Assembly: GCA_963377175.1 (NCBI GenBank)
Contig: CAUJNA010003317.1
Coordinates: forward strand, 1-64,000
Reading direction: 5' to 3'
Length of the DNA stretch: 64,000 nt
DNA from: Effrenium voratum
Lineage: Eukaryota > Sar > Dinophyceae > Suessiales > Symbiodiniaceae
Under the pieces are notes generated by a model. The model saw only the letters and a list, made by a program, of their open reading frames with translations, searched no databases and was not told the DNA's origin. Position 1 is the stretch's first letter. Every line of letters begins with the position of its first letter. Of the stretch, positions 53,813 to 63,691 are shown piece after piece. Position numbers and translations under genes: made by a program.

Positions 53813-54632
53813 GGCAGGGAACCGTGGATTTGGCTTCTTCTTTTTTTCTGGTTGTTCTTGAATTGTTCTCTCCGACGTCAGCAGACCTTCCTTGAAAGGA
53901 ATCTCCTCAGTGAAGGGCTGTGTGGGGTTCCTTGAAACGGGTGCCAAAGGGCAAGGATCAGGCCAACACGTTCGGAAAAAGTTTAGGAAAAGTTGGGGGA
54001 AGCTAAGCAACCATGTATGTGATGTGCTGACATGGGCTTCCCTTTGCGACACAGACCGCTCACGCGACACGTTTTCTGGGGCCCTGGCCCCAAACTGCCT
54101 ACCACGTTTGCAGCGCAGGCCTATTGATGAGCAGACAAATCTCAGGCATGGCCCTACTTGGAAGTCCCTACCGTTTGAAGCTTCCAAAGTCCATGGATAA
54201 AGATTGGTTTGGGTGACCGATGAGTGGGTTCACACCAGTGAGTTCCTTTCGGATACGCATAACGATTTCAGTGAATTCGATCGGAACACATTTGTTCGAA
54301 CCGCTTTCTTCGAAAGGGACTTTCGACGGTTTCAGCATCGCCCAGGCTCCACGAAGCAGAATCAATTCTGCAACCTCCTTCTTTAGGCTACCTGGATGAA
54401 CGAAAAATTGCCATTTGACCCCTTAATTAATCTGGGTGATGAGTCCATTGTAGGGTCATGTAGACTTCAGGTAGTTTTTTCCCTCAACCCTCAAGATTCC
54501 AACTTAAAAATTGGTTATTGCTCAACCTCTGGTTGGCGGATTCCTTTTTTGGTTTGTTTGATAGTTTGGGGGTCCAGGTTCAAGGTTTTGGGTAGAAAGC
54601 AAACACGCGTCCGATCTTCACGGGTCCCGTCA

Positions 54633-54780
54633 TAATGTTGACCCAGGATCTAAGTAGAACACGTCCCATGAAAAGGTGGGGGTGTTTCCTCCAAAAGTGG
54701 TCCGAATTCAACCACTAAAAGGAATTGGACCCCTCCCGATCAAAGTCAACCAGGGGTTCATGAATCCGGGGTTAACATTG
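54633..54780. mobile_element. Family C element, diverged copy
   Basis: TAATGTTGACCCAGGATC to CATGAATCCGGGGTTAACATT, with CTCCAAAAGTGG and CCACTAAAAGG inside. Confidence 0.7.
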
Positions 54781-54793
54781 TGTCCTCACGTAG

Positions 54794-54920
54794 GCCGCCA
54801 CCCTGGCAGCGTGGCTTCGGGCCAATGTCAGCACAGAAGCGCAGCAGGACGGCGCATGGGGCGGATGGATGGGACAGGAGGGGTGGGTTGCATGGGTTGG
54901 TCGCAAAATCGAGTATCTAG
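54794..54920 (+). CDS. Exon ending exactly at a family A element
   Basis: After CCTCACGTAG the frame reads AATLAAWLRANVSTEAQQDG then MGQEGWVAWVGRKIEYL and ends with one extra base (the G of CTAG) at 54,920. The following GT is the first base pair of the A element. Product unknown. Confidence 0.55.
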
Positions 54921-55034
54921 GTGCCCCAGGTGCCCTTGTACCGTTTCTTTTTTGGGTGGGAGGGTTCCCCTACTATAATAGACTACAGGAAGAAGTTGGT
55001 ACCCTTATTCTAACCTCTCTACTGAAAGACCCAG
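54917..55034 (+). mobile_element. Family A element, copy 9, intron-like
   Basis: CTAGGTGCCCCAGGTGCCCT to CTCTCTACTGAAAGACCCAG. From GT (54,921) to AG (55,034) it is 114 nt and lies inside a coding frame. Confidence 0.8.
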
Positions 55035-55093
55035 ATGGTGCCCTCAAAATAGGATATGGAAGCGTCAGAATAGGACACGGAAGCCCCGAGTAG
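55035..55093 (+). CDS. Terminal exon following a family A element
   Basis: Joined to the exon ending at 54,920 the split codon becomes GAT and the frame reads DGALKIGYGSVRIGHGSPE followed by TAG at 55,091-55,093. Product unknown. Confidence 0.5.
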
Positions 55094-56520
55094 CAAGGGC
55101 TCCCTTTCGGTTTGCCTTCAAAGCCATCCAATCGTACCCTTCACCTCAAAAGGAACCACAGCCTGGCGATTCGGTGTGACTAAGTCGTCCCTTTGAGAGG
55201 CCTTTTGGAAGCATGTCGCTTGGAGTCTCCATGACGCGAAATAAAAATGGGCAATCCATGAGCCTCCAGTTCAATTTTGCCTGGAAAAGGTCGGCCGACT
55301 TCCGAGCTTTTTGCTCTGCTTGGGTTGCGCAGGTTACTTCGTGGCGAGCGAACGCCATGGTCCTTGAATCCAATTCTTATTGGCATGGGAATCATTTTCC
55401 CCAATGCGGGTTTGTCTCAAAATAGGGGACTGTCAAATTGGTGGTTTTCCAGTTGTGTCCCTCCAAACCATCCTAAAAGGGGAGCCTTCAACAAAAAGTC
55501 ACACCCGGTCCAACATGGCGGGCTGCTGTTGGCTTCTCCTACGGGACGACTCAAACGCGACAAAAGCCATGAGCTCGGATGGCCGAGGATTTGAGCTCAA
55601 AGACGTCCCGAGTTGTATTTTCCACTCGCACGCATACACAATCAGTTTCAATGGGGATCGATACCCCTGAAAAGCGGTACACAAATCCAAGCGCCTTTCG
55701 ATGTACGGGTCCAAAGCCACACATAGCTTGGCGCCGGTTGATGTCGGGAGATTTACCCTTGTTTTGGAGGCCCACCATAGTAGGTTCAACCGCCTTGGGT
55801 TTCAAATGGGTTACAGTAAGGGTTCTCCAGAGCTTGTAAGGTTTGTAGAACCGAACGTCAACGGCTTGCTTATTTGGCGGAGGCAGCAGTGCAGCACGTG
55901 CAGCGACAGGCAGGTTGTTGGATTGGCGGGGGGCTTTGGGGTGCTGGAAGCTGAAAGGATGACAGATGGGGGTGTCTTCCTTTACCGGTACCCTTTTGGG
56001 GTTGCTTCAACGGGGAACTAAAAGGACTCCACCTATTTTCACCGGCCTCCCGATTTTAAGACAACCCCACATGTTGATTTAATGTCACATTTACCGGCTT
56101 TAGGAGATCTCTCTGTGAAACAGGTGGTGTGGTTTTGGAGCTTACTGTCCCCACTATGGCAGTTGCACTGACGGACTGAGGGCCCTAACCTGCCAAAGTT
56201 GCAAGGAGCCCCACCCCCTTTAGAGGCGGTTCCCTACTAAAACATGTGTAGCCAGATGAATTAGAATGGGATTGCGGGCCAAGGGGATGAACTCTTTGAG
56301 TACACGTTTCCGATGATGGCCTTGTCATCTTTGTCCCAGTCGTTTTGCAAGTTCCCATTTTATTCACCAGCTTCCCTTTTCAAGCCAACACTGAACATCG
56401 AGATGTTGCCCCAGCCCAAGACCTCATTCTTTGCGGGCCTTAGCGGGTCAAAGGCCCGCAACAAATCGAGACGTTTGGGCTCCAAGGGTTGCATACGTCA
56501 CTTTCCAGGGCTGCCACGCC

Positions 56521-56553
56521 AGCGAGTCGCGAGCGAGTCGCGAGCGAGTCGCG
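56521..56553 (+). repeat. 11-bp tandem repeat (AGCGAGTCGCG)3
   Basis: Three perfect copies plus a partial fourth just upstream of a coding island; not a multiple of three per unit, though three copies together keep the frame. Confidence 0.9.
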
Positions 56554-56568
56554 AGCGAGGTCTTCCAG

Positions 56569-56670
56569 CTGACCCACGATGCCCGCGCCGCCTTCCTCTT
56601 CCAAAGCGAGGCCAGGCTTGAAGGCTTCAAGGCTTACGCCGAGAAGAGAATGCGACTGCCCAAATTGCAA
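56569..56670 (+). CDS. Coding island, probable exon
   Basis: After GTCTTCCAG the frame reads LTHDARAAFLFQSEARLEGF then KAYAEKRMRLPKLQ. It may extend upstream through the 11-bp repeats (RERVASEVFQ). Product unknown. Confidence 0.5.
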
Positions 56671-56691
56671 CTTTTTACCCCACGTCCTGTG

Positions 56692-56915
56692 GTCTTGGAC
56701 TCTAGTCGCTGTTTGAGCTTGGACCACGTCAGTGGGAAATACAACCTTCATTATCTACGGATTGATTCCCCAGTATTTTCAACCATTGTTCTTTTGAATA
56801 ACCAGCTGTTTCTTCTTGGTGTTTGATGGCTTCCTGAAAAGAAGGATCCCTGGAAAGAAACGGGGAAGCTTGCCCTAGAGATTAGACCTTGGTTGGCCAA
56901 TCCACTCAGGAAGGG
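56692..56915 (+). mobile_element. Family B element interrupted by an inverted family D element
   Basis: Left part GTCTTGGACTCTAGTCGCTG...GGACCACGTCAGTGGGAAA; right part GACCTTGGTTGGCCAATCCACTCAGGAAG. Family D sits between them. Confidence 0.7.
56759..56878 (-). mobile_element. Family D element, copy 5 (reverse orientation)
   Basis: GGATTGATTCCCCAGTATTTTC ... GAAGGATCCCTGGAAAGAAACGGGGAAGCTTGCCCTAG, the reverse complement of other copies. Confidence 0.7.
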
Positions 56916-56917
56916 GG

Positions 56918-57217
56918 TTGAACCTGCCATCCGTTACAAAACTCTTGGCAAGGATCAGTCTGGCGAACATGTTACGGACAGCTATGGAACATGAGCATGT
57001 CAACTTGGCTAGCAAGAACTTGCTGGGTTGGCTTCGACTCGTCATTTCATTCATTCCCCTTGCCAACAAACAATTGTCAGTTTGGGATTTGATCTGCCGA
57101 TTTTATGGCGACACCTCGGGTAGGACGAGCCATAGGCCCTTTTCTTGGGGGTCCGACCTATTGGTTTGGTTGTTGGAATTGTATAAATTGCACCCCAAGG
57201 GTCCAAGGACTTTCTAG
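56918..57217 (+). CDS. Unassigned ORF, 99 codons
   Basis: Begins right after the B element; reads LLARISLANMLRTAMEHEHV and NLASKNLLGWLRLVISFIPL. The start is TTG only, and no splice border supports it. Possibly a degenerate element ORF. Confidence 0.25.
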   Translation: MNLPSVTKLLARISLANMLRTAMEHEHVNLASKNLLGWLRLVISFIPLANKQLSVWDLICRFYGDTSGRTSHRPFSWGSDLLVWLLELYKLHPKGPRTF

Positions 57218-57289
57218 GTACTCAACCACTTTTGACCTCCCAAAGAGCATTTGTTTCAAGGGATACGAGTGGGGTGGGGGGGGAGATTC

Positions 57290-57400
57290 GGCTGTCCATT
57301 TTCCATTGACTTTGGGGCACCGGAGGAGAACCCGCCTGGTGCGCAGCTGCTGGACTTGGTCAAGTCTTCCACGCAGCAGCTCGCGAAGGCTTCCCAGTGG
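57290..57400 (+). CDS. Coding island, probable exon
   Basis: The frame reads FGAPEENPPGAQLLDLVKSS then TQQLAKASQ. A GC donor (GCGAAG-GCTTCC) near 57,390 is possible. Product unknown. Confidence 0.45.
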
Positions 57401-57534
57401 GGTCCACTTGTGGTTATTTTAACATTATTTCAAACATGGCTACCACATAATTTCTTTAAATGATTTAAACAATGTGAGATTGAAATATCGGTTTAAACAG
57501 ATTTCTGTTGTTTTAAACTGATTTATGCGCCTTT

Positions 57535-58080
57535 TTGAGGCTACCACAGAATCCTTTTTGGGTATGTTTGAAAGGGAAGGCACAAGAAAAACCAACGCCG
57601 ATTTTTTTTTGGGGGGTCCAGTTCCTGAAAAATAGACGCACCCTTATGTTGCCCTTCCCAACCGAAGGGGGCTTTTCAGAAACGCGCAAAAGGGTCACCC
57701 CAAATCAGCATGGCTTGGAAGAGGGAAACCAAACGAGCTTTCCTAAAATGCTTTCCATTGAGGTGGTTTTCAACATAACCGTTTCGGAATGGGACAATTC
57801 AGTGAACACATGTTTGGATTTTCCATGTTTTGAGAAGGCCGATCAAACACAGTATGATGGTTTGCTAAAACAAAAAAACATAACATCAAGCACCTACAGG
57901 GTCATTGCACCCTCTCCCACCAAACTAAGACAGAAACCAAGTGTAAGATTCAAGATCATTACCTTTTGCAGAGGCCATGTCTACAGTGAGTTTCCTTTTC
58001 ATGGGTTGCGAGTTACACCCCCCTTAGGAGGATCCGGCACTGCTTACTCTGTGTTGCTTCATGCGTTTCGTCAGAACTGA
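57535..58080 (+). CDS. Longest single ORF of the eukaryotic part, 181 codons, unassigned
   Basis: Open from a TTG at 57,535 (first ATGs at about 57,646 and 57,748) to TGA at 58,080. Segments such as MLSIEVVFNITVSEWDNSVN and STYRVIAPSPTKLRQKPSVR look protein-like, but base composition resembles the flanking non-coding DNA and I recognise no domain. It might be a remnant of a mobile element ORF or a chance ORF. Confidence 0.3.
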   Translation: MRLPQNPFWVCLKGKAQEKPTPIFFWGVQFLKNRRTLMLPFPTEGGFSETRKRVTPNQHGLEEGNQTSFPKMLSIEVVFNITVSEWDNSVNTCLDFPCFEKADQTQYDGLLKQKNITSSTYRVIAPSPTKLRQKPSVRFKIITFCRGHVYSEFPFHGLRVTPPLGGSGTAYSVLLHAFRQN

Positions 58081-58775
58081 GCATTTGCATGTCAGTTGAG
58101 AACCAACAAAAGTTGGCCACTCCTATGTGACAGCGGCATTAGGACGTGGTCCTATTGCCCGTGGCATACATAGCCGTGCCCAAACATTAGTCATTTCACA
58201 AGGCGGTGCGTCTTCCCGATTGTCGCTTGTAGGCTACATAAACCTCAGTCCTGAAGGGTCCAAGTCTTGTGAGGATGCACGTTGACCCCCAGTACATCCC
58301 TCGCGTCGCGTGTGTTCGCCTTTGGCATCCTTTGGCTTTCGCCAGATCAGCAAGAGCACTTTGCCCACCGTGGTGGATGCGCCAGAGGCCTAGGGTCGCT
58401 CTGAGAGATGACGGCGGACCCCGTTTGTTTGACGCGTGGATGCTTCGCGTCCCACCTCCCGAAAGCACGCAGGAAGTGACTTCTCAAGACCAATCCGTTG
58501 GTCAAGGACCACAGTGGAGTCAGATCGCTCCCCTCTGGGATTGTATTGGTTTACTTCTGTATTGTCAAGACTCGGTACGAGTCGTGGCCGAACTGCTGTA
58601 AGGCAGTAGACGCTGGAGGGCAGGGTGCAATTGGGTTTCTCTTTCCTTTAGTGGACCCCCCAAACTGGCTTTGTGGTTCCTTTAGTTGTCCCTTTAACAC
58701 CACAAAACAAGGGTACCAACTCAACCAAAAACAGTCGAGCCACCTGGGCTTCCCTTTAAAACCACCCAAAAGGGG
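58081..58775. other. Unassigned stretch of even base composition
   Basis: 58,090-58,600 lacks the T/G-runs and repeats of its surroundings and resembles in texture 17,780-18,230 and 24,780-25,210. It has several open frames on both strands without recognisable motifs. No rRNA or tRNA signature was found. Confidence 0.3.
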
Positions 58776-58911
58776 TAATGTTGACCCCGGATTAATACAC
58801 CCCGGTTTATTAATATGGGGGTGTTCCCCTCCAAAAGTGATAAATCCCCACTAAACCCAGGGACACCCCCATATTAGTAAACTGGGGTTTGTTAATCCGG
58901 GGTCAGCATTA
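58776..58911. mobile_element. Family C palindromic element, copy 2
   Basis: TAATGTTGACCCCGGATTAA to TTAATCCGGGGTCAGCATTA with the same nested palindrome and AAGTGATAAATCCCCACT centre as the copy at 21,809; nearly full-length foldback. Confidence 0.85.
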
Positions 58912-58927
58912 CCAACTCAAAAAACAG

Positions 58928-59101
58928 AAAAGGAGAAAAGACGAGCCGCCCAGGAAGTCCCCGAAAGATGCGTGGGAAGCCACCAAGCAAACCCGGCTCT
59001 CCGAGGCCGGCCAAGCCAGGCACACGGAAGGTGGAGGTGTCACCGCCGGAGGTGCAATGGATCGATCCGGCGAACGCAACATCTCGGGGCTAATGGAATA
59101 G
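58928..59101 (+). CDS. Coding island, terminal exon
   Basis: Acceptor AAAACAG directly downstream of the C element. The frame reads KRRKDEPPRKSPKDAWEATK, QTRLSEAGQARHTEGGG, AMDRSGERNISGLME and stops at TAG (59,099-59,101). Basic, low-complexity C terminus. Product unknown. Confidence 0.55.
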   Translation, partial: KRRKDEPPRKSPKDAWEATKQTRLSEAGQARHTEGGGVTAGGAMDRSGERNISGLME

Positions 59102-59233
59102 ACTGTAGCCTCGGTTGGCTTTGATTTTTGGCTTTCTCGAGTTTCTTTTGGGCTTCTTGCGGCTTTAGTTGGTTTTGTCTTTTGGTCTTTAGTTGCTTTG
59201 CCTAGGAGTCCAAGACCGAATTCATTCTATGAG

Positions 59234-59320
59234 GCCTTTGCGGGGGATAGGCATCAAACAAAAACTTATTAGGCATCAACAAAGACTTATTAGGCATCAA
59301 AAAAAACTTATGCTCATTCC
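59234..59320 (+). repeat. Left inverted flank of the 3.6-kb repeat block
   Basis: CCTTTGCGGGGGATAGGCAT followed by three ~22-bp subrepeats of AGGCATCAA(C/A)AAA(A/G)ACTTATT. The same subrepeats occur inverted at 62,761-62,875. Confidence 0.75.
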
Positions 59321-59327
59321 CATGGGG

Positions 59328-59418
59328 GGAAGGAAGGAAGGAAGGAAGGAAGGAAGGAAGGAAGGAAGGAAGGAAGGAAGGAAGGAAGGAAGGAAGGAAG
59401 GAAGGAAGGAAGGAAGGA
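59328..59418 (+). repeat. (GGAA)n microsatellite
   Basis: About 22 uninterrupted GAAG units. Confidence 0.95.
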
Positions 59419-59426
59419 ACCCCCCC

Positions 59427-59868
59427 CAACCACCCCGCTAATTTGTAGAAGGTTGACAGTGATTAACGCACCGTTTGCTGAATCATCACTTCCTCGATCA
59501 TCATCACACTTTGTTGAATCATCACTTCTTCGAGCATCATGCGGGGGGCTGCCGCCCCCCCCAACCCCCCTGCTGATGTTCAGAATGATTACAGAGACTA
59601 CCGCACCCTTTGCTGAATCATCACTTCTTTGATCATCACCACACGTTGTTGAATCATCACTTCTTCGAACATCATGGGGGGGGCTGCCGCCCCCCCCCAA
59701 CCCCCCTGCTGATTCGTAGAATGCTTACAGAGCTTAACGCACCCCTTGTTGAATCATCACTTCCTCGAACATCATGGGGGGGGCTGCCGCCCCCCCCAAC
59801 CCCCCCGCTGATTTTCAGAATGTATACAAAGCTTGACGCGCCCTTTGCTGAATCATCACTTCCTCGAA

Positions 59869-59905
<37 letters not shown>

Positions 59906-59940
59906 ATTCTTTCTTTCTTTCTTTCGTTCTTTCTTTCTCG

Positions 59941-59974
<34 letters not shown>

Positions 59975-60703
59975 GTTTTCTCCCTTTTTCTTCATGTTTG
60001 TATCTCTGTATATTTTTCTTCACTGCTTGCGAAAATGATGCGCCTGCGTCAAACTCTGCACCGTACCTTGCGAAAGTGCTGCGCCTGCCGCGAAATTGGT
60101 ACCTCTTGCGAAAGTGTTGCGCCTGCCGCGAAATCTGGACCGCACCTTGCGAAACTCCTGGACTTGCCGCGAATCTGTACCTGACCTTGCTAAAGTGCTG
60201 CGCCTGCTGCGAAATCTGTACCTGACCTTCCTCACCCCGCTGATTTGTAGAAGGTTGACAGTGATTAACGCACCCTTTGCTGAATCATGACTTCTTCGAT
60301 CATCATCACACTTTGTTGAATCAGCACTTCTTCGAGCATCATGCGGGGGGCTGCCGCCCCCCCCACCCCCCCGCTGATGTTCAGAATGTGTGCAAAGCTT
60401 CACGCGCCCTTTGCTGAATCATCACTTCCTCGAATCGTCTTTCTCTCTCTCTCTCTCTCTTTCTCTCTCTTATTCTTTCTTTCTTTCTCGCTCTCTCTCT
60501 CTCTCTTTGTTTTCTCCCTTTTTCTTCATGTTTGTATCTCTGTATATTTTCTTCACTTGCGAAAATGCTGCGCCTGCGTCAAACTCTGCACCGTACCTTG
60601 CGAAAGTGCTGCGCCTGCCGCGAAATTGGTACCTCTTGCGAAGGTGTTGCGCCTGCCGCTAAGTCTCTCTCTCTCTCTCTCTCTCATTCTTTCTTTCTTT
60701 CTT

Positions 60704-60734
<31 letters not shown>

Positions 60735-60886
60735 TTGTTTTCTCCTTTTTTTGATGTTTGTATCTCTGTATATTTTTCTTCACTTGCGAAAATGCTGCGC
60801 CTGCGTCAAACTCTGCACCGTACCTTGCGAAAGTGCTGCGCCTGCCGCGAAATTGGTACCTCTTGCGAAGGTGTTGCGCCTGCCGC

Positions 60887-60951
<65 letters not shown>

Positions 60952-61575
60952 CGCTCTCTCTCTCTCTCTCTTGTTTTCTCCTTTTTTTGATGTTTGTATC
61001 TCTGTATATTTTCTTCACTTGCGACAATGCTGCGCCTGCGTCAAACTCTGCACCGTACCTTGCGAAAGTGCTGCGCCTGCCGCGAAATTGGTACCTCTTG
61101 CGAAAGTGTTGCGCCTGCCGCTAAAGTGCTGCGCCTGCTGCGAAATCTGTACCTGACCTTCCTCACCCCGCTGATTTGTAGAAGGTTGACAGTGATTAAC
61201 GCACCCTTTGCTGAATCATCACTTCTTCGATCATCATCACACTTTGTTGAATCATCACTTCTTCGAGCATCATGCGGGGGGCTGCCGCCCCCCCCCCAAC
61301 CCCCCCGCTGATGTTCAGAATGTTTACAGAGATTTCCGCACCCTTTGCTGAATCATCACTTCTTTGATCATCACAACCCGTTGTTGAATTCACTTCTTCG
61401 AACCCCCCAACCCCCCTGCTGATTCGTAGAATGCTTACAGAGCTTAACGCACCCCTTGTTGAATCATCACTTCCTGGAACATCATGGGGGGGGCAGCCCC
61501 CCCCACCCCCGCTGATTTTCAGAATGTGTACAAAGCTTAACGCGCCCTTTGCTGAATCATCACTTCCTCGAATCG

Positions 61576-61616
<41 letters not shown>

Positions 61617-62193
61617 CGCTCTCTGTCTCTCTCTCTCTCTCTGTTTTCTCCCTTTTTCTTCATGTTTGTATCTCTGTATATTTTTCTTCACTTGCGAAAA
61701 TGCTGCGCCTGCGTCAAACTCTGCACCGTACCTTGCGAAAGTGCTGCGCCTGCCGCGAAATTGGTACCTCTTGCGAAAGTGTTGCGCCTGCCGCGAAATC
61801 TGGACCGCGCCTTGCGAAAGTCCTGCACCTGCCGCGAATCTGTACCTGACCTTGCTAAAGTGCTGCGCCTGCTGCGAAATCTGTACCTGACCTTCCTCAC
61901 CCCGCTGATTTGTAGAAGGTTGACAGTGATTAACGCACCCTTTGCTGAATCATCACTTCTTTGATCATCACCACCGGTTGTTGAATCATCACTTCTTCGA
62001 ACATCATGGGGGGGGCTGCCGCCCTCCCCAACCCCCCTGCTGATTTGTAGAATGCTTACAGAGCTTAACCCCCTTGTTGAATCATCACTTCCTCGAACAT
62101 CATGGGGGGGGCAGCCCCCCCCACCCCCGCTGATTTTCAGAATGTGTACAAATCTTAGCGCGCCCTTTGCTGAATCATCACTTCCTCGAATCA

Positions 62194-62230
<37 letters not shown>

Positions 62231-62250
62231 CGTTCTTTCTTTCTTTCTCG

Positions 62251-62282
<32 letters not shown>

Positions 62283-62700
62283 GTTTTCTCCCTTTTTCTT
62301 CATGTTTGTATCTCTGTATATTTTTCTTCACTTGCGAAAATGCTGCGCCTGCGTCAAACTCTGCACCGTACCTTGCGAAAGTGCTGCGCCTGCCGCGAAA
62401 TTGGTACCTCTTGCGAAAGTGTTTCGCCTGCCGCGAAATCTGGACCGCACCTTGCGAAAGACCTGCACCTGCCGCGAATCTGTACCTGACCTTGCTAAAG
62501 TGCTGCGCCTGCAACGAAACTGTACCTGACCTTCCGAAAGTATTGCGCCTGCCACGCAATCTGTACCTGACCTTGCGAAAGTGCTGCGCCTGCTGCGAAA
62601 TCTGTACCTGACCTGCGAAAGCATTGCGCCTACCTTGCGAAAGTGCTGCGCCTGCCACGAAATCTGCACCTGACCTTGCGAAAGTTCTTCGCCAGCCACG
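59427..62700. repeat. Higher-order tandem repeat, four ~0.8-kb units
   Basis: Units begin with CCGCTGATTTGTAGAAGG-like sequence at about 59,427, 60,231, 61,158 and 61,893. Each contains (i) two to five copies of a ~100-bp subunit with TGAATCATCACTTCCTCGAA and a G7-8/C7-8 inverted repeat around CTGCCG, (ii) (CT)n and (CTTT)n tracts, (iii) TTTTCTCCCTTTTTCTTCAT, and (iv) three to nine 40-41-bp subunits starting CTTGCGAAAGTGCTGCGCCT. The second unit has internal duplications of parts ii-iv (60,550-61,020). The many ORFs here are by-products of repetition, for example serine/leucine runs from (CT)n. Confidence 0.9.
62330..62700 (+). repeat. Longest 40-41-bp tandem subarray
   Basis: About nine copies of CTTGCGAAAGTGCTGCGCCT plus GCCGCGAAATCTGTACCTGAC, progressively diverging to the right. 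Confidence 0.9.
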
Positions 62701-62760
62701 AAATGAATATGTTTTTTTTGATCCCCTTTTTTTTTATTCTCTGATTTTTTCTAGTAAATC

Positions 62761-62875
62761 AATGAGAATAAGTTTTTGTTGATCCTAATAAGGTTTTTTT
62801 GTTCTTCAGAAATAAGGCTTTTTTGATGCCTAAACTGATTTTTTGATCCCTCACCCCCTTTGCGGGGTCAAAGGT
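62761..62875 (-). repeat. Right inverted flank of the 3.6-kb repeat block
   Basis: Reverse complement reads AGGCATCAAAAAAGCCTTATT and GGATCAACAAAAACTTATTC, matching the subrepeats at 59,249-59,310, and ends at CCTTTGACCCCGCAAAGG near the mirror position. Confidence 0.7.
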
Positions 62876-63070
62876 CCCTCATAGTTTCCCTGTCTTCGGC
62901 CCCTACGGTGCGTACCCGCTCGTCCTTTTTTTGGTTTCATGGGTAAACCGCCTCGCACCATTTCCAAGTCACCAATTTGAGGGAAGCTGAATTGGTGAAT
63001 TTTAGAGGGAACACTGCAGGGAGAACCCTTACGCCATTTTGGGGGGTCGCCTATTTTAACACACACCCGT

Positions 63071-63150
63071 ATGTTGACCCCGGATGAACAAAGCCCTGTC
63101 ATGTTTTCTTTATTGGGAGGTGTTTTCTCCCAAATGGATTTTCCAGAAAA
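63071..63150 (+). mobile_element. Family C element, left half
   Basis: ATGTTGACCCCGGATGAACA and GGAGGTGTTTTCTCCCAAATGG; the right terminal repeat was not found. Confidence 0.5.
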
Positions 63151-63691
63151 CTCCCCCGCAAGTATTCTGAGGCTCTCATGAGATGGTTCTACCTGGCTCC
63201 ATAAGGCTTAGCTCTTGTAACCATGCTGGTAGAACCAAATTCAATACTGAATAGGCTTGTGCGCTACGCACATACACGGATGATATTTTATGGTCTCCCC
63301 CCCGGCCCACACTTCAGCACGCGGGTCATGTGGTGTGCGTTTGTTTGCGTGTGTGTGTGTGTGAGCAACTATCTCTCCATACACAGATACATACATCATA
63401 TACACGCATAGGTACACACGTAATTATGTGTATGTATATATAAACATCCGCTTTTGCCTTGCCTCTTCCTTTCGAGACATAGGGGACGACACCGATTTTG
63501 GGGGCATTGGCGATTCGGGATAGACGAAAAAGTTGCTTATCTACCAGCTAGCAAACAGTCCTCCAAGACTATTTAGGGATAAACAATCTAGATTACCCCA
63601 GATGGCCAAGGTTTGGCGTGCTGATCTCTCCCAGAAATCACCCGGGTTGGCAAAGTTGAAGTATCCCAAGAGAAATGTGGCTTCGCATCCT

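Noticed and set aside
14926..59101. Dinoflagellate spliced-leader sequence or relics
   Set aside because: I looked for the conserved CCATTTTGGCTCAAG core and found only chance partial matches.
59314..62699. Multiple ORFs of 100-170 codons on both strands
   Set aside because: They are produced by tandem repetition ((CT)n, (GGAA)n and 41-bp units) and have no independent coding signal.
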